A stretch of 56,996 nucleotides of DNA, from positions 1-56,996 of the forward strand of contig BLLU01000035.1 in the NCBI GenBank assembly GCA_011959105.1. The letters are read 5' to 3'. Positions 32,752-40,645 of this stretch are shown here, one piece after another; the stretch's first letter is position 1; the number at the start of each line of letters is the position of its first letter. Under the pieces are notes generated by a model. It was not told where the DNA came from, searched no databases, and saw only the letters and a program-made list of their open reading frames with translations. The DNA is from Lachnospiraceae bacterium. GTDB lineage: Bacteria; Bacillota; Clostridia; Lachnospirales; Lachnospiraceae. The translations under genes were made by a program, and so were the position numbers.

Positions 32752-33651
32752 GTGTTCATATGGGATTTCATCGCCGACACCGTGCTGGGCCAGATCATCG
32801 ACTGGATCTATGGGCAGATAGTAGGGTTCTTGGGCGATTTTTTTATGCAGATGGGAAACATGGGGGCCGACCTGTTTGAGATGGGCTGGGTGCAGTCCAT
32901 CGTGCTGTTTTTTTCTTATCTGGCATGGGCGCTGTACGCCACCGGGCTGGTGGTGGCGGTGTTTGAGTGCGGGATCGAATGCCAGAGCGGGAGGGGGAGC
33001 TTTAAGGAAACGGGCCTTAACGCCATCAAAGGGTTCCTGGCGGTGGGGCTGTTTTCCACCGTTCCGGTGGAGCTTTACAAGCTGTGCGTCTCCCTGCAGG
33101 GCAGCTTCACGGCAGGGATCACCGGCTTCGGCTCGGACTTCGGGGCAGTGGCGGCCAGCACCATCGAGTCCTTAAAGGATGCGGGGACATGGCAGGATGC
33201 CGCCTCCGCGGGGGTGTTCGGGGGGCTTGGGAGCATCACCAGCTCGATCCTGATGATCTTTATCCTGATCATGATGGGCTATGCCGTCATCAAGGTGTTC
33301 TTTGCCAACCTGAAAAGGGGCGGCATCCTGCTGATCCAGATCGCGGTGGGGAGCCTTTACATGTTCAGCGTCCCCAGGGGGTATATTGACGGCTTTACAG
33401 GCTGGTGCAAGCAGGTCATCGGGCTGTGCCTGACCACGTTCCTGCAGGCGACCATCCTGGTGGCGGGGCTGATGGTGGTAAAGGACCACGCCCTGCTTGG
33501 GCTTGGGCTGATGCTGTCCTCCGGGGAGGTGCCCCGCATCGCAGGGCAGTTCGGGCTGGATACCGGGACCAGGGCCAACGTGATGGGCGCGGTCTATGCG
33601 GCGCAGGGCGCCGTGAACCTGACAAGGACCATCGTGCAGGCAGTGAAGTAG
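32752..33651 (+). CDS. VirB6/TrbL-like membrane protein (DUF6045)
   Basis: The 299-residue protein begins at a GTG (32752) behind GGAAGG. It has about six hydrophobic segments, including IVGFLGDFFMQMGNM, IVLFFSYLAWALYATGLVVAVF, ILMIFILIMMGYAVI and LCLTTFLQATILVAGLMVV, as in the TrbL/VirB6 inner-membrane channel family. It matches the CD0415/DUF6045 group of Clostridioides-type elements. Such proteins form the polytopic part of the mating channel. It precedes a DUF4406 gene by nine bases. Confidence 0.82.
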   Translation: MFIWDFIADTVLGQIIDWIYGQIVGFLGDFFMQMGNMGADLFEMGWVQSIVLFFSYLAWALYATGLVVAVFECGIECQSGRGSFKETGLNAIKGFLAVGLFSTVPVELYKLCVSLQGSFTAGITGFGSDFGAVAASTIESLKDAGTWQDAASAGVFGGLGSITSSILMIFILIMMGYAVIKVFFANLKRGGILLIQIAVGSLYMFSVPRGYIDGFTGWCKQVIGLCLTTFLQATILVAGLMVVKDHALLGLGLMLSSGEVPRIAGQFGLDTGTRANVMGAVYAAQGAVNLTRTIVQAVK

Positions 33652-33660
33652 GAGGCGTCT

Positions 33661-34050
33661 ATGGCAGAAGGAAAGATTGTATATATCGCATCCCCTTATG
33701 CGGGGGACGTGGAGGGCAATGTGGAGTTTGCAAAAGCAGCCTGCCGCCTGGCGATGGGGCAGGGAAACACACCGGTGGCGGCCCACCTTTTATACCCGCA
33801 GATGCTGGATGATTCCGTCCCGGAGCAGAGGGAGCTTGGGATCAGGATGGGGCTTAAGCTCCTTGGGGCATGCAGTGAACTGTGGCTGTGCGGCGGCCGC
33901 ATCTCAAACGGGATGCAGGAGGAACTGAAAGAGGCATGGAAGCAGGGAATCCCGGTCCGGCGCATCCCCTGGGAGGCGGTGGCGCAGCTCATGGGGCAGG
34001 ATGCAGGAGGGCAGATGCAGCCCATGGGATACATGGGGGTAAGCCCATGA
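33661..34050 (+). CDS. DUF4406 (nucleoside 2-deoxyribosyltransferase-like) protein
   Basis: The 129-residue protein has IVYIASPYAGDVEGNVEFAKAACRLAMGQGNTPVAAHLLYPQML and later LGACSELWLCGGRISNGMQEE, the Rossmann-like pattern of DUF4406/nucleoside deoxyribosyltransferase domains that handle nucleotides or modified bases. GTAGGAGG is a good ribosome binding site. The stop overlaps the methyltransferase start (ATGA), so the two are co-translated, hinting at a joint role in nucleotide or DNA modification. The substrate is unknown. Confidence 0.75.
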   Translation: MAEGKIVYIASPYAGDVEGNVEFAKAACRLAMGQGNTPVAAHLLYPQMLDDSVPEQRELGIRMGLKLLGACSELWLCGGRISNGMQEELKEAWKQGIPVRRIPWEAVAQLMGQDAGGQMQPMGYMGVSP

Positions 34051-36191
34051 CGGCGATGGGCAGCCTGTTTGACGGCATAGGGGGTTTCCCGTTAGCCGCC
34101 GTGCATAACGGGATCACCCCGGCCTGGGCCAGCGAGATCGAGGCATTCCCCATGGAAGTGACAAAGTTAAGGTTCCCCCGGATGCTCCATGTGGGGGACA
34201 TCACGAAGCTTTCCGGGGCGGCGCTTCCACCGGTGGAGGTCATCTGCGGGGGATCGCCCTGCCAGGACCTTTCCGTTGCGGGGAAGCGCCAGGGGCTTGC
34301 GGGGGAACGCTCCGGGCTGTTCATGGAGCAGGTGCGTATCGTAAAGGAGATGAGAGAAGCCGATGGGAGAAGGGGTATACCAGATGACCTTGTCCGACCT
34401 CGATACCTCGTTTGGGAAAATGTTCCCGGAGCCTTCAGCTCCGCGGGCGGCGAGGACTTCCGGGCGGTCATCGAAGAAATCGTCAGAATTAAGGACAGTT
34501 CCTGTCATGTGCCTCGACCTGACGCCGGGCGCTGGGGACCTGCTGGGGCGGCCATACTGGGAGATAAATTCAGCCTGGCTTGGAGAGTGCTGGACGCTCA
34601 ATTCTGGGGAGTCGCCCAGAGACGCCGCCGCATCTTCCTTGTCGCAGATTTTGGAGGGCTCACCGCACCCGAAATACTATTTAAGCAGGACAGCCTGCCA
34701 GGGGATCCTGCGGCGGGCGGGGGAGAGGGGCAAGGAGCTGCCGCCGCAGTTAAAGGAGGCGCTGATGGTGCAGGCGGGGATCGTCTGACATATCTCCAGA
34801 CAAAGGAAAAAGGCGGGGGAGCGATGCTGTGCATCAATGACCAGGGCGGCGAGAGGATGGACGTTACCGAAGATGTGGTTGCAACGCTGCGGGCGGGGAT
34901 GGGCAGCCACCAGCCCCTGGTGGCACAGCCGGGGGACGGGGCTGTGCGTCCGCCTGCCATAAGCAGCTTCCATGTGAACCAGCGGGATGAGGTCATAGAC
35001 CTGGGCGGGCTTTCGGGGGCGCTTATGGCGACAAGGAACATGCAGATGCAGACGTTTGTGACGGAGCTGCCCGCCTTTGGCGTGGTGAGCAAGGGGAACG
35101 GGGACTGTTTCCTGACGCCGGAATGCCATACCTCGCTTACAGGCGGTGGCGGCCAGGCAGGGCAGGGATATCCCTGCGTCCTGTGCCTGAATGACCAGGG
35201 CGGCAGCCAGATGCACCTGACAGAAGATAAGGCAGGCACCCTCCGGGCGCAGGAGCACGGGCACCAGCCCCTGGTGTTCGACAACCACGGGCAGGACTCC
35301 AGGTTCAGGGGGCCGGTAGGGATCTCCCAGACAGTCTCGGCAGGCTTTGGGATGGGAGGCAACAACCAGCCGCTGGTGCTGGCCTCCCAGCAGGGCCATG
35401 CAGGGATCGGGGAGGGGATATGCCCGACCATCACCAGCGCGGCAGGGACCAGCGGGAACAACCAGCCGGTACTGTTTGAGAACCGTGGCATGGAGGGGAA
35501 CAATTTAAGACCCGGCAGGGATATTGGGGCTGCTGCTGCCCCGGCTGTGTTTTCGTTAGACTCCAAGGAATCCAACAGCATGAAGTCGGCCAACCCGTAT
35601 TCCGGGTGCAGGGAAACGGACATTGCCAGGACCATAGACACTACAGTCCCAGACCCCAGCAAGAACCAGGGAGGCATAGCCATCATGCAGGAAACATTCT
35701 GCATAGCGGGGAACATCATTGACCGGCAGCCGCAGAACGGCGGGAACGGTTTCGGGTACCAGCAGGATATTTCCTATACGCTGACGGCCATGGACCACCA
35801 TGCGGTGTTCTCACCCCGGGCCGGCAGTCCGGACGGGGCAGGGGAACCGATACCGGCAGAAGAAAAGAATGGGGACAGGGAGGAAAGCTACCAGGAAACA
35901 GTAGGGTCCCTGTGCAGCGATGATAAGAAGGGAATCGGGAACCAGTACGTCAGCCAGGACAAATGCATCGTGGAGAAAAGGAACCTGATCCGGCGCCTGA
36001 CGCCCCTGGAGTGTGAGCGCCTGCAGGGCTTCCCGGACGGCTGGACGGACATCCCCGGCGCATCAGACAGCGCGCGGTACAAGGCGCTTGGCAACAGCGT
36101 GGCGATCCCCTGTGTGGACTTTGTGCTGCGGGGGATCGCGTATTTCCTGCGGAAACGTGGGGAAAGGGAGCGGGACCCTGGGGATGCATGA
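34047..36191 (+). CDS. DNA (cytosine-5-)methyltransferase with a large repeated insert
   Basis: Catalytic motifs are complete: I (GSLFDGIGGFPLA), IV with catalytic Cys (GGSPCQDLSVAG), VI (WENVPGAF), VIII (QRRRRIFLVADF), IX-X (RLTPLECERLQGFPDGWTDIPGASDSARYKALGNSVA). At 714 residues it is far longer than the usual 350-450, because a region of about 380 residues sits in the target-recognition position. That region has repeated modules such as CINDQGGERMDVTEDVVATLRA and CLNDQGGSQMHLTEDKAGTLRA, each ending near GHQPLV. No restriction partner is present. It likely guards the element from host restriction. Confidence 0.9.
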   Translation: MTAMGSLFDGIGGFPLAAVHNGITPAWASEIEAFPMEVTKLRFPRMLHVGDITKLSGAALPPVEVICGGSPCQDLSVAGKRQGLAGERSGLFMEQVRIVKEMREADGRRGIPDDLVRPRYLVWENVPGAFSSAGGEDFRAVIEEIVRIKDSSCHVPRPDAGRWGPAGAAILGDKFSLAWRVLDAQFWGVAQRRRRIFLVADFGGLTAPEILFKQDSLPGDPAAGGGEGQGAAAAVKGGADGAGGDRLTYLQTKEKGGGAMLCINDQGGERMDVTEDVVATLRAGMGSHQPLVAQPGDGAVRPPAISSFHVNQRDEVIDLGGLSGALMATRNMQMQTFVTELPAFGVVSKGNGDCFLTPECHTSLTGGGGQAGQGYPCVLCLNDQGGSQMHLTEDKAGTLRAQEHGHQPLVFDNHGQDSRFRGPVGISQTVSAGFGMGGNNQPLVLASQQGHAGIGEGICPTITSAAGTSGNNQPVLFENRGMEGNNLRPGRDIGAAAAPAVFSLDSKESNSMKSANPYSGCRETDIARTIDTTVPDPSKNQGGIAIMQETFCIAGNIIDRQPQNGGNGFGYQQDISYTLTAMDHHAVFSPRAGSPDGAGEPIPAEEKNGDREESYQETVGSLCSDDKKGIGNQYVSQDKCIVEKRNLIRRLTPLECERLQGFPDGWTDIPGASDSARYKALGNSVAIPCVDFVLRGIAYFLRKRGERERDPGDA

Positions 36192-36305
36192 CATTGGTGG
36201 TCCTGCATCTTTTTCCGGGAAATCCTTGTTGGGTATTGGTATAGCTTTCCCCATGCATTGCCTTTATACTTGGCTTACAGAAAACGGAGAAAGGAGAAAC
36301 GGGGC

Positions 36306-36641
36306 ATGGAAAACCGTAAAAACTTATGCGCGATGATCCCGGAGGCCCTGCATGCGCAGGCCCGGACAGAGCAGGAACAGATGAACCTGACACTCAGCCA
36401 GTATGTAGAGATGGTGCTGAAGGAACACTTTGAGAATGGAGGAAAGAACATGGCAAACGGGACAACAAGGACACTGGCATTCCAGGTACCGGAGGAACTT
36501 TTTGAGAGGGTCAAGGCACACCTTAAAGCGACGGGCTTAAACCAGAAGGAATTCGTGATCGGCCTGATCGAAAAGGCCCTGCAGGAAGCGGAGGCAGGAC
36601 AGGGACAGGGGACGGCAGAGGCGCCGCAGGAGAACAGCTAA
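36306..36641 (+). CDS. Protein with two ribbon-helix-helix-like units, 111 aa
   Basis: AAGGAG precedes the ATG at 36306 (MENRKNLCAMIPEALHAQARTEQEQ). Two short segments resemble ribbon-helix-helix DNA-binding units: residues about 8-42 (P-E-x-L-H-A-Q-A-R-T-E-Q-E-Q, then LTLSQYVEMVLKEHF) and about 50-92 (LAFQVPEELFERVKAHLKATGLNQKEFVIGLIEKAL). A tandem of two units in one chain would act like a pre-formed dimer. The C-terminal end is Gln/Glu-rich. A terminator follows. It may regulate or process the transfer genes. Confidence 0.65.
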   Translation: MENRKNLCAMIPEALHAQARTEQEQMNLTLSQYVEMVLKEHFENGGKNMANGTTRTLAFQVPEELFERVKAHLKATGLNQKEFVIGLIEKALQEAEAGQGQGTAEAPQENS

Positions 36642-36666
36642 AAGGAAAATAAGGATGCAGGAGATG

Positions 36667-36696
36667 CCGCCAGCGCCACAGGGCGCGGCGGTTTTT
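36667..36696 (+). terminator. Intrinsic terminator
   Basis: CCGCC and GCGCC (36667-36677) pair with GGCGC and GGCGG (36682-36691), with one bulged A, then five T. It closes the transcript that includes the methyltransferase. Confidence 0.85.
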
Positions 36697-36805
36697 CCGT
36701 GGCAGGGGCGATGCACGGGACGGATGCCCGCGGGGGACAGGCGGCGGGAGGAAGCGGTGTGCAGGAGCCGGATATGATTCATGAATTTATAAAGGAGGCG
36801 GTCAG

Positions 36806-37069
36806 TTGTATATTTACCCTGACAATTTAAAGGCCAGGGCCACGCTGTGGCTCTGGCAGCTCAAGGACATCGGGATCATCGGCGTGTGTGCGTTATTATC
36901 CATCCTTGCGCTGACACAGGCAGGCTTTTTTGTGCCCATCGTGTTCACGGCGGTCTATGCCTTTCTGACGATCCGCTTTGAGGACACCAGCATCCTGGAC
37001 TTTATCAGGTATGCCTGCGCATTTTTTTTCGTGGGCCAGCAATTCTTTGAATGGAGGTATACGGGATGA
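36806..37069 (+). CDS. PrgI/VirB3-like membrane protein
   Basis: AAGGAGG at 36792-36798 supports a TTG start at 36806. The 87-residue protein has two hydrophobic segments (IIGVCALLSILALTQ and IVFTAVYAFLTI) and ends in YACAFFFVGQQFFEWRY, the pattern of PrgI-family proteins that sit just before VirB4 in Gram-positive type IV secretion loci. VirB3 and VirB4 act together in assembly of the channel. The stop overlaps the next start (ATGA), as expected for partner subunits. Confidence 0.85.
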   Translation: MYIYPDNLKARATLWLWQLKDIGIIGVCALLSILALTQAGFFVPIVFTAVYAFLTIRFEDTSILDFIRYACAFFFVGQQFFEWRYTG

Positions 37070-37656
37070 GCAGAAAGGAAAAAAGGGAGGAAAGGCAGAG
37101 GGCGTCCACACGCCAGCTGATCGGGGCGGGGGAGATCACGGATTACAGCCTTGTGACATACGGGCATGGGGAGATCGTGTACTTCATCGTGAAGCCCTCC
37201 AACATCTCCGTGCTGTCGCCGTCCAGCGTGGGGGCGAGGGTCTATGCGCTGATGACGGTGTTAAAAGGCGTGGCTGAGATCGAGATGCTGTGCTTAAACA
37301 GCAGGGAGAGCTTCGAGGACAACAAGCGGTTTCTGCGCGCCCGCATGGAGAAGGAGGAAAACCCCGTGGTGAGGAAGCTCCTGGAAAAAGACCAGGCCCA
37401 CCTTGACCGGATACAGGTGCAGATGGCGACAGCCCGCGAGTTCCTGATCATGGTCCGGCTGCGGGAGGAAAAGGAGTCGGAGGTGTTCCCCTACCTGTCC
37501 CGCATCGAGAAGTCCTTAAAGGAGCAGGGCTTTTCCGTAAAGAGGGCGGACCGGGAGGACATCAAGCGCATCCTTGCGGTGTATTATGAGCAGAACGTGA
37601 CCACGGAGCGGTTCGAGGACTTTGACGGAGAGCGGTGGATCATGCCGGAGGATTAA
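37066..37656 (+). CDS. N-terminal part of a split VirB4 (VirB4 N domain)
   Basis: The 196-residue protein starts at 37066 (MSRKEKREERQ). It covers only the N-terminal VirB4 domain: TRQLIGAGEITDYSLVTYG, IVKPSNISVLSPSSV, and the end ILAVYYEQNVTTERFEDFDGERW, which in related VirB4 proteins leads into the ATPase domain. The ATPase domain is encoded separately at 38667-40496. It overlaps PrgI by four bases. The two VirB4 parts are separated by a Fic gene. The open stop with no frameshift sign suggests a genuine two-chain VirB4, which I infer. Confidence 0.75.
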   Translation: MSRKEKREERQRASTRQLIGAGEITDYSLVTYGHGEIVYFIVKPSNISVLSPSSVGARVYALMTVLKGVAEIEMLCLNSRESFEDNKRFLRARMEKEENPVVRKLLEKDQAHLDRIQVQMATAREFLIMVRLREEKESEVFPYLSRIEKSLKEQGFSVKRADREDIKRILAVYYEQNVTTERFEDFDGERWIMPED

Positions 37657-37666
37657 GCGTGAATAA

Positions 37667-37685
37667 TTTCCCCTGAAAGGGGAAA
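37667..37685. terminator. Perfect hairpin between VirB4 N part and Fic gene
   Basis: TTTCCCCT (37667-37674) pairs with AGGGGAAA (37678-37685) with a three-base loop. It is flanked by A and T runs, so it could act as a weak terminator in either direction, isolating the Fic gene. Confidence 0.5.
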
Positions 37686-37692
37686 ATCCGGA

Positions 37693-37720
37693 TTACTATT
37701 GGCGGGAAATGTGCTATACT
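37693..37720 (+). promoter_or_regulatory. Promoter of the Fic gene
   Basis: TGCTATACT (37712-37720) is an extended -10 element, with a weak -35 near TTACTA (37693-37698). It lies downstream of a hairpin and 37 bases before the GTG start, suggesting independent expression of the Fic protein. Confidence 0.55.
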
Positions 37721-37756
37721 GTAAGAGGAAGTTTTGAAAGAGAAGGAGGGCTTTTT

Positions 37757-38524
37757 GTGGACTATCAGGAGCTGTTTCGGAAAAAAGAACTGTACAGCCA
37801 GTGCCGGGGGTCCATCCCGGATTATACGCTGTTTACGTTTGAGCAGGCATTTGAAATAGAATATACCCACAATTCCACGGCCATAGAGGGGAATACCCTG
37901 TCCCTGATCGAGACCAAGGTGCTTTTAGAGGACGGGATCTCCATCGGGGGCAAGGCGCTGCGGGAGATCTATGAGGCGGTCAACCACCGCAAGGCGTTCC
38001 GCTATGTGAAGGAATGCATCGGGCAGGGGATGCCGCTGGATGAAAAGATCATCAAGGACATCCACGCCCTGCTGATGGAGAACATCCAGGTGGGCGGGGT
38101 ATACCGGGATGTGCAGGTGTATATTTCGGGCGCACGGCACATGCCGCCGCCCCCGTCCCTGATGTACCGGCAGGTAAAGGACTTTTACGCGGATCTGTCT
38201 TGGAAGGGGAAGGAACTGAACCCGGTGGAGCTGGCGGCATGGACCCATGCGGAGTTTGTGAAGATACACCCGTTCACGGACGGGAACGGGAGGACGTCAA
38301 GGCTCATCATGAATTACCAGCTTATGGCGGAGGGGTTCCCGGCCATATCCATCGCCAAGGAGGACAGGCTGGAATATTTCAGGACGCTGGATGCCTATGC
38401 GGTGGAGGGGAACCTGCAGCCGTTTGCGGACCTGGTGGCAGGGCTTGTGGACAGGCAGCTGGAACGCTACATTGAACTTTCCGGCCCGCAGCAGGAAAGG
38501 GGCCAGTCCCCCGCAATGCAGTAA
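37757..38524 (+). CDS. Fic-domain AMP-transferase-type protein
   Basis: AAGGAGG at 37743-37749 favours the GTG at 37757. Fic proteins transfer AMP or related groups from nucleotides to protein targets. The active-site motif HPFTDGNGRTSR (residues about 170-181) is complete with the catalytic His. The inhibitory motif near residues 41-47 (STAIEGN, S/TxxxE-G/N) precedes it, so it is a self-inhibited class II protein. It sits between the two halves of VirB4 with its own promoter. Toxin-antitoxin, regulation of transfer, or effector function are all possible. Confidence 0.88.
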   Translation: MDYQELFRKKELYSQCRGSIPDYTLFTFEQAFEIEYTHNSTAIEGNTLSLIETKVLLEDGISIGGKALREIYEAVNHRKAFRYVKECIGQGMPLDEKIIKDIHALLMENIQVGGVYRDVQVYISGARHMPPPPSLMYRQVKDFYADLSWKGKELNPVELAAWTHAEFVKIHPFTDGNGRTSRLIMNYQLMAEGFPAISIAKEDRLEYFRTLDAYAVEGNLQPFADLVAGLVDRQLERYIELSGPQQERGQSPAMQ

Positions 38525-38666
38525 GGCCAGAAACAGAAAAAAGAAATTTTGAGACGGCAGGGCGCCGGATGCAGGAATGTGTCCGGTGTTTTTTTATGCC
38601 CGTAAACCGGGGCGGGGAGGATGCGGAGGCAGGCCAGCCCCGCCTTATCTGATTGGAGGTGCCTAT

Positions 38667-40496
38667 TTGAAAAGAGCAGAAAATGTCCCTATACGGACAC
38701 AGGAGGATGTGCATATCCAGGAATTCCTGGACATGATCGCACCCTCCGTCATCAGGTTTGAAACAGACCACTTTATCTGCGGGAACACATACCGCTGTGT
38801 GTGGGCGCTGCGGGAATACCCCACGTCAACCGATGAGCAGGCGATCCTCTCCCACCTTGGGGAGAAGGACGGCGTGACCCTGCGCATCTATACCCGCCAT
38901 GTGACGCCGGTGGAGGAACGCAAGATCATCAGCAACGCAGCCAACAAGAACCGCATGGACCGGGGCAATACAAGCGACCTGCAGACCACCGTGCTGGCGG
39001 AGAGCAACCTGCAGGACGTGGCGGCCATCGTGGCGCAGATGCACCGCAACAGGGAGCCGCTCCTGCACACGGCGGTCTACCTGGAGCTGTGCGCCCATGA
39101 CTTAGACCAGCTGAAGCTCCTGCAGACGGAGGTGCTGACGGAGCTGATCCGCTCCAAGCTGAACGTGGACCGGCTGATGCTGCGCCAGAAGCAGGGCTTC
39201 CAGTGCGTGATGCCCACAGGCTTCAACCTGTTCCGGGACCAGTTCGAGCGGGTGCTGCCCGCCAGCAGCGTGGCGAACCTTTACCCTTTCAACTATTCCG
39301 GGAAGACCGATCCCCAGGGCTTTTATATCGGGCGGGACAAATTCGGCAGCAACGTGCTGGTGGACTTTAACCGCAGGGCGGATGACAAGACCAACGCCAA
39401 CATCCTGATCCTGGGCAACAGCGGCCAGGGCAAGAGCTACCTGTTAAAGCTGCTCCTCACCAACCTGCGGGAATCAGGGATGCGCGTCTGCGCCCTGGAC
39501 CCGGAGATGGAGTATGAGGACCTGACGGACAACCTGGGCGGGTGCTTTATCGACCTGATGGGCGGCAGGTACATCATCAACCCCCTGGAGCCGAAAACCT
39601 GGGATGACGCCGCAGGCCCGGAGGACATGGACGCGCCCCGGACCTTCCGCATCCGCTCCCGGCTGTCCCAGCATATCAGCTTCTTAAAAGACTTTTTCCG
39701 CAGCTACAAGGACTTCACGGACCGGGAGATCGATGTCATAGAGATCATGCTCCAGAAGCTGTACGCCGGGTGGGGGATCACGGACCAGAGCGATTTTGAC
39801 AGCCTGGCGCCGGAGGACTACCCCGTCCTCTCCGACCTGTATGCATTCATGGAGGCGGAGTACAAGGCGTTTGACGGGGGTAAGAGGCAACTCTATACGG
39901 CGGAGATGCTGCGGGGCATCCTGCTGGGGCTGCACTCCATGTGCGTGGGCGCGGAGAGCAAGTTCTTTAGCGGCCATACCAACATCACGGACTCCAGTTT
40001 TATCACTTTCGGGGTAAAAGGTCTGCTGCAGGCCAGCCGGAGCTTAAAGGATGCCCTGCTGTTCAACGTGCTTTCCTTTATGAGCGATGAGCTGCTGACC
40101 GTGGGCAACACGGCGGCCAGCCTGGATGAGTTCTACCTGTTTTTATCCAACCTGACCGCCGTGGAATACGTCCGCAACTTCATGAAGCGTGTGCGCAAGA
40201 AGGACTCGGCGGTGATCATCGCCAGCCAGAACCTGGAGGACTTCAACCTGGACGGCGTCAGGGAGTATACCAAGCCGCTGTTCTCCATCCCCACGCACCA
40301 GTTCCTGTTCAACGCGGGCAGCATTGACGCCAGGTTTTACACGGACACCCTCCAGCTGGAGGAAAGCGAGTACAGCCTGATCCGCTACCCCCAGAGGGGC
40401 GTGTGCCTCTACAAGTGCGGCAACGAGCGGTACAACCTGATGGTCAACGCCCCGGAGCACAAGGCGCGGCTGTTCGGCAAGGCCGGAGGCCGGTAA
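38667..40496 (+). CDS. VirB4-like conjugation ATPase (C-terminal part)
   Basis: GGAGG at 38655-38659 supports the TTG start at 38667. The 609-residue protein has VirB4/TraE features: a middle domain, Walker A GNSGQGKS (near 250), an ALDPEMEYEDL region, and a Walker B-like segment (ASLDEFYLFLS) with SQNLEDF later. Acting as an ATP-driven assembly and transport motor at the membrane, it should work with the N-terminal domain protein at 37066. The N domain is absent here, so the pair probably acts as a complex. A structured element follows the stop codon. Confidence 0.9.
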   Translation: MKRAENVPIRTQEDVHIQEFLDMIAPSVIRFETDHFICGNTYRCVWALREYPTSTDEQAILSHLGEKDGVTLRIYTRHVTPVEERKIISNAANKNRMDRGNTSDLQTTVLAESNLQDVAAIVAQMHRNREPLLHTAVYLELCAHDLDQLKLLQTEVLTELIRSKLNVDRLMLRQKQGFQCVMPTGFNLFRDQFERVLPASSVANLYPFNYSGKTDPQGFYIGRDKFGSNVLVDFNRRADDKTNANILILGNSGQGKSYLLKLLLTNLRESGMRVCALDPEMEYEDLTDNLGGCFIDLMGGRYIINPLEPKTWDDAAGPEDMDAPRTFRIRSRLSQHISFLKDFFRSYKDFTDREIDVIEIMLQKLYAGWGITDQSDFDSLAPEDYPVLSDLYAFMEAEYKAFDGGKRQLYTAEMLRGILLGLHSMCVGAESKFFSGHTNITDSSFITFGVKGLLQASRSLKDALLFNVLSFMSDELLTVGNTAASLDEFYLFLSNLTAVEYVRNFMKRVRKKDSAVIIASQNLEDFNLDGVREYTKPLFSIPTHQFLFNAGSIDARFYTDTLQLEESEYSLIRYPQRGVCLYKCGNERYNLMVNAPEHKARLFGKAGGR

Positions 40497-40498
40497 AA

Positions 40499-40610
40499 GT
40501 GTGTAAAGATTTTCTAAGCTGTCAAGAGGGTGCCTAGCACACCTCTTTAGTACGCCAGCCAAGAAAATCTAAGTTACACACGGAAGAATCGCAAGTGCGG
40601 CGATTCTTCC
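40499..40610 (+). repeat. Structured palindromic element between virB4 and the amidoligase gene
   Basis: GTGTGTAA and AGATTTTCT on the left (from 40499) pair with AGAAAATCT and TTACACAC on the right (to 40581), with a three-base bulge. Inside, AAGAGG-GTGC pairs with GCAC-A-CCTCTT. A second perfect hairpin follows: GGAAGAATCGC (40582-40592) with GCGATTCTTCC (40600-40610). It begins just after the virB4 stop. A structured RNA leader, a terminator or a small miniature transposable element would all fit. Confidence 0.6.
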
Positions 40611-40645
40611 CATGGATTGTTTATGCTCGGAAGGAGGGGACAGGG

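Noticed and set aside
34598..35719. Minus-strand 373-residue open frame opposite the cytosine methylase
   Set aside because: It is antisense to the methylase insert, with repetitive Ser/Pro-rich translation, no ribosome binding site and no recognisable domain.
37709..37756. ATG upstream of the Fic gene as its start
   Set aside because: It would lie inside the promoter -10 region; the GTG at 37757 has AAGGAGG at the right distance.
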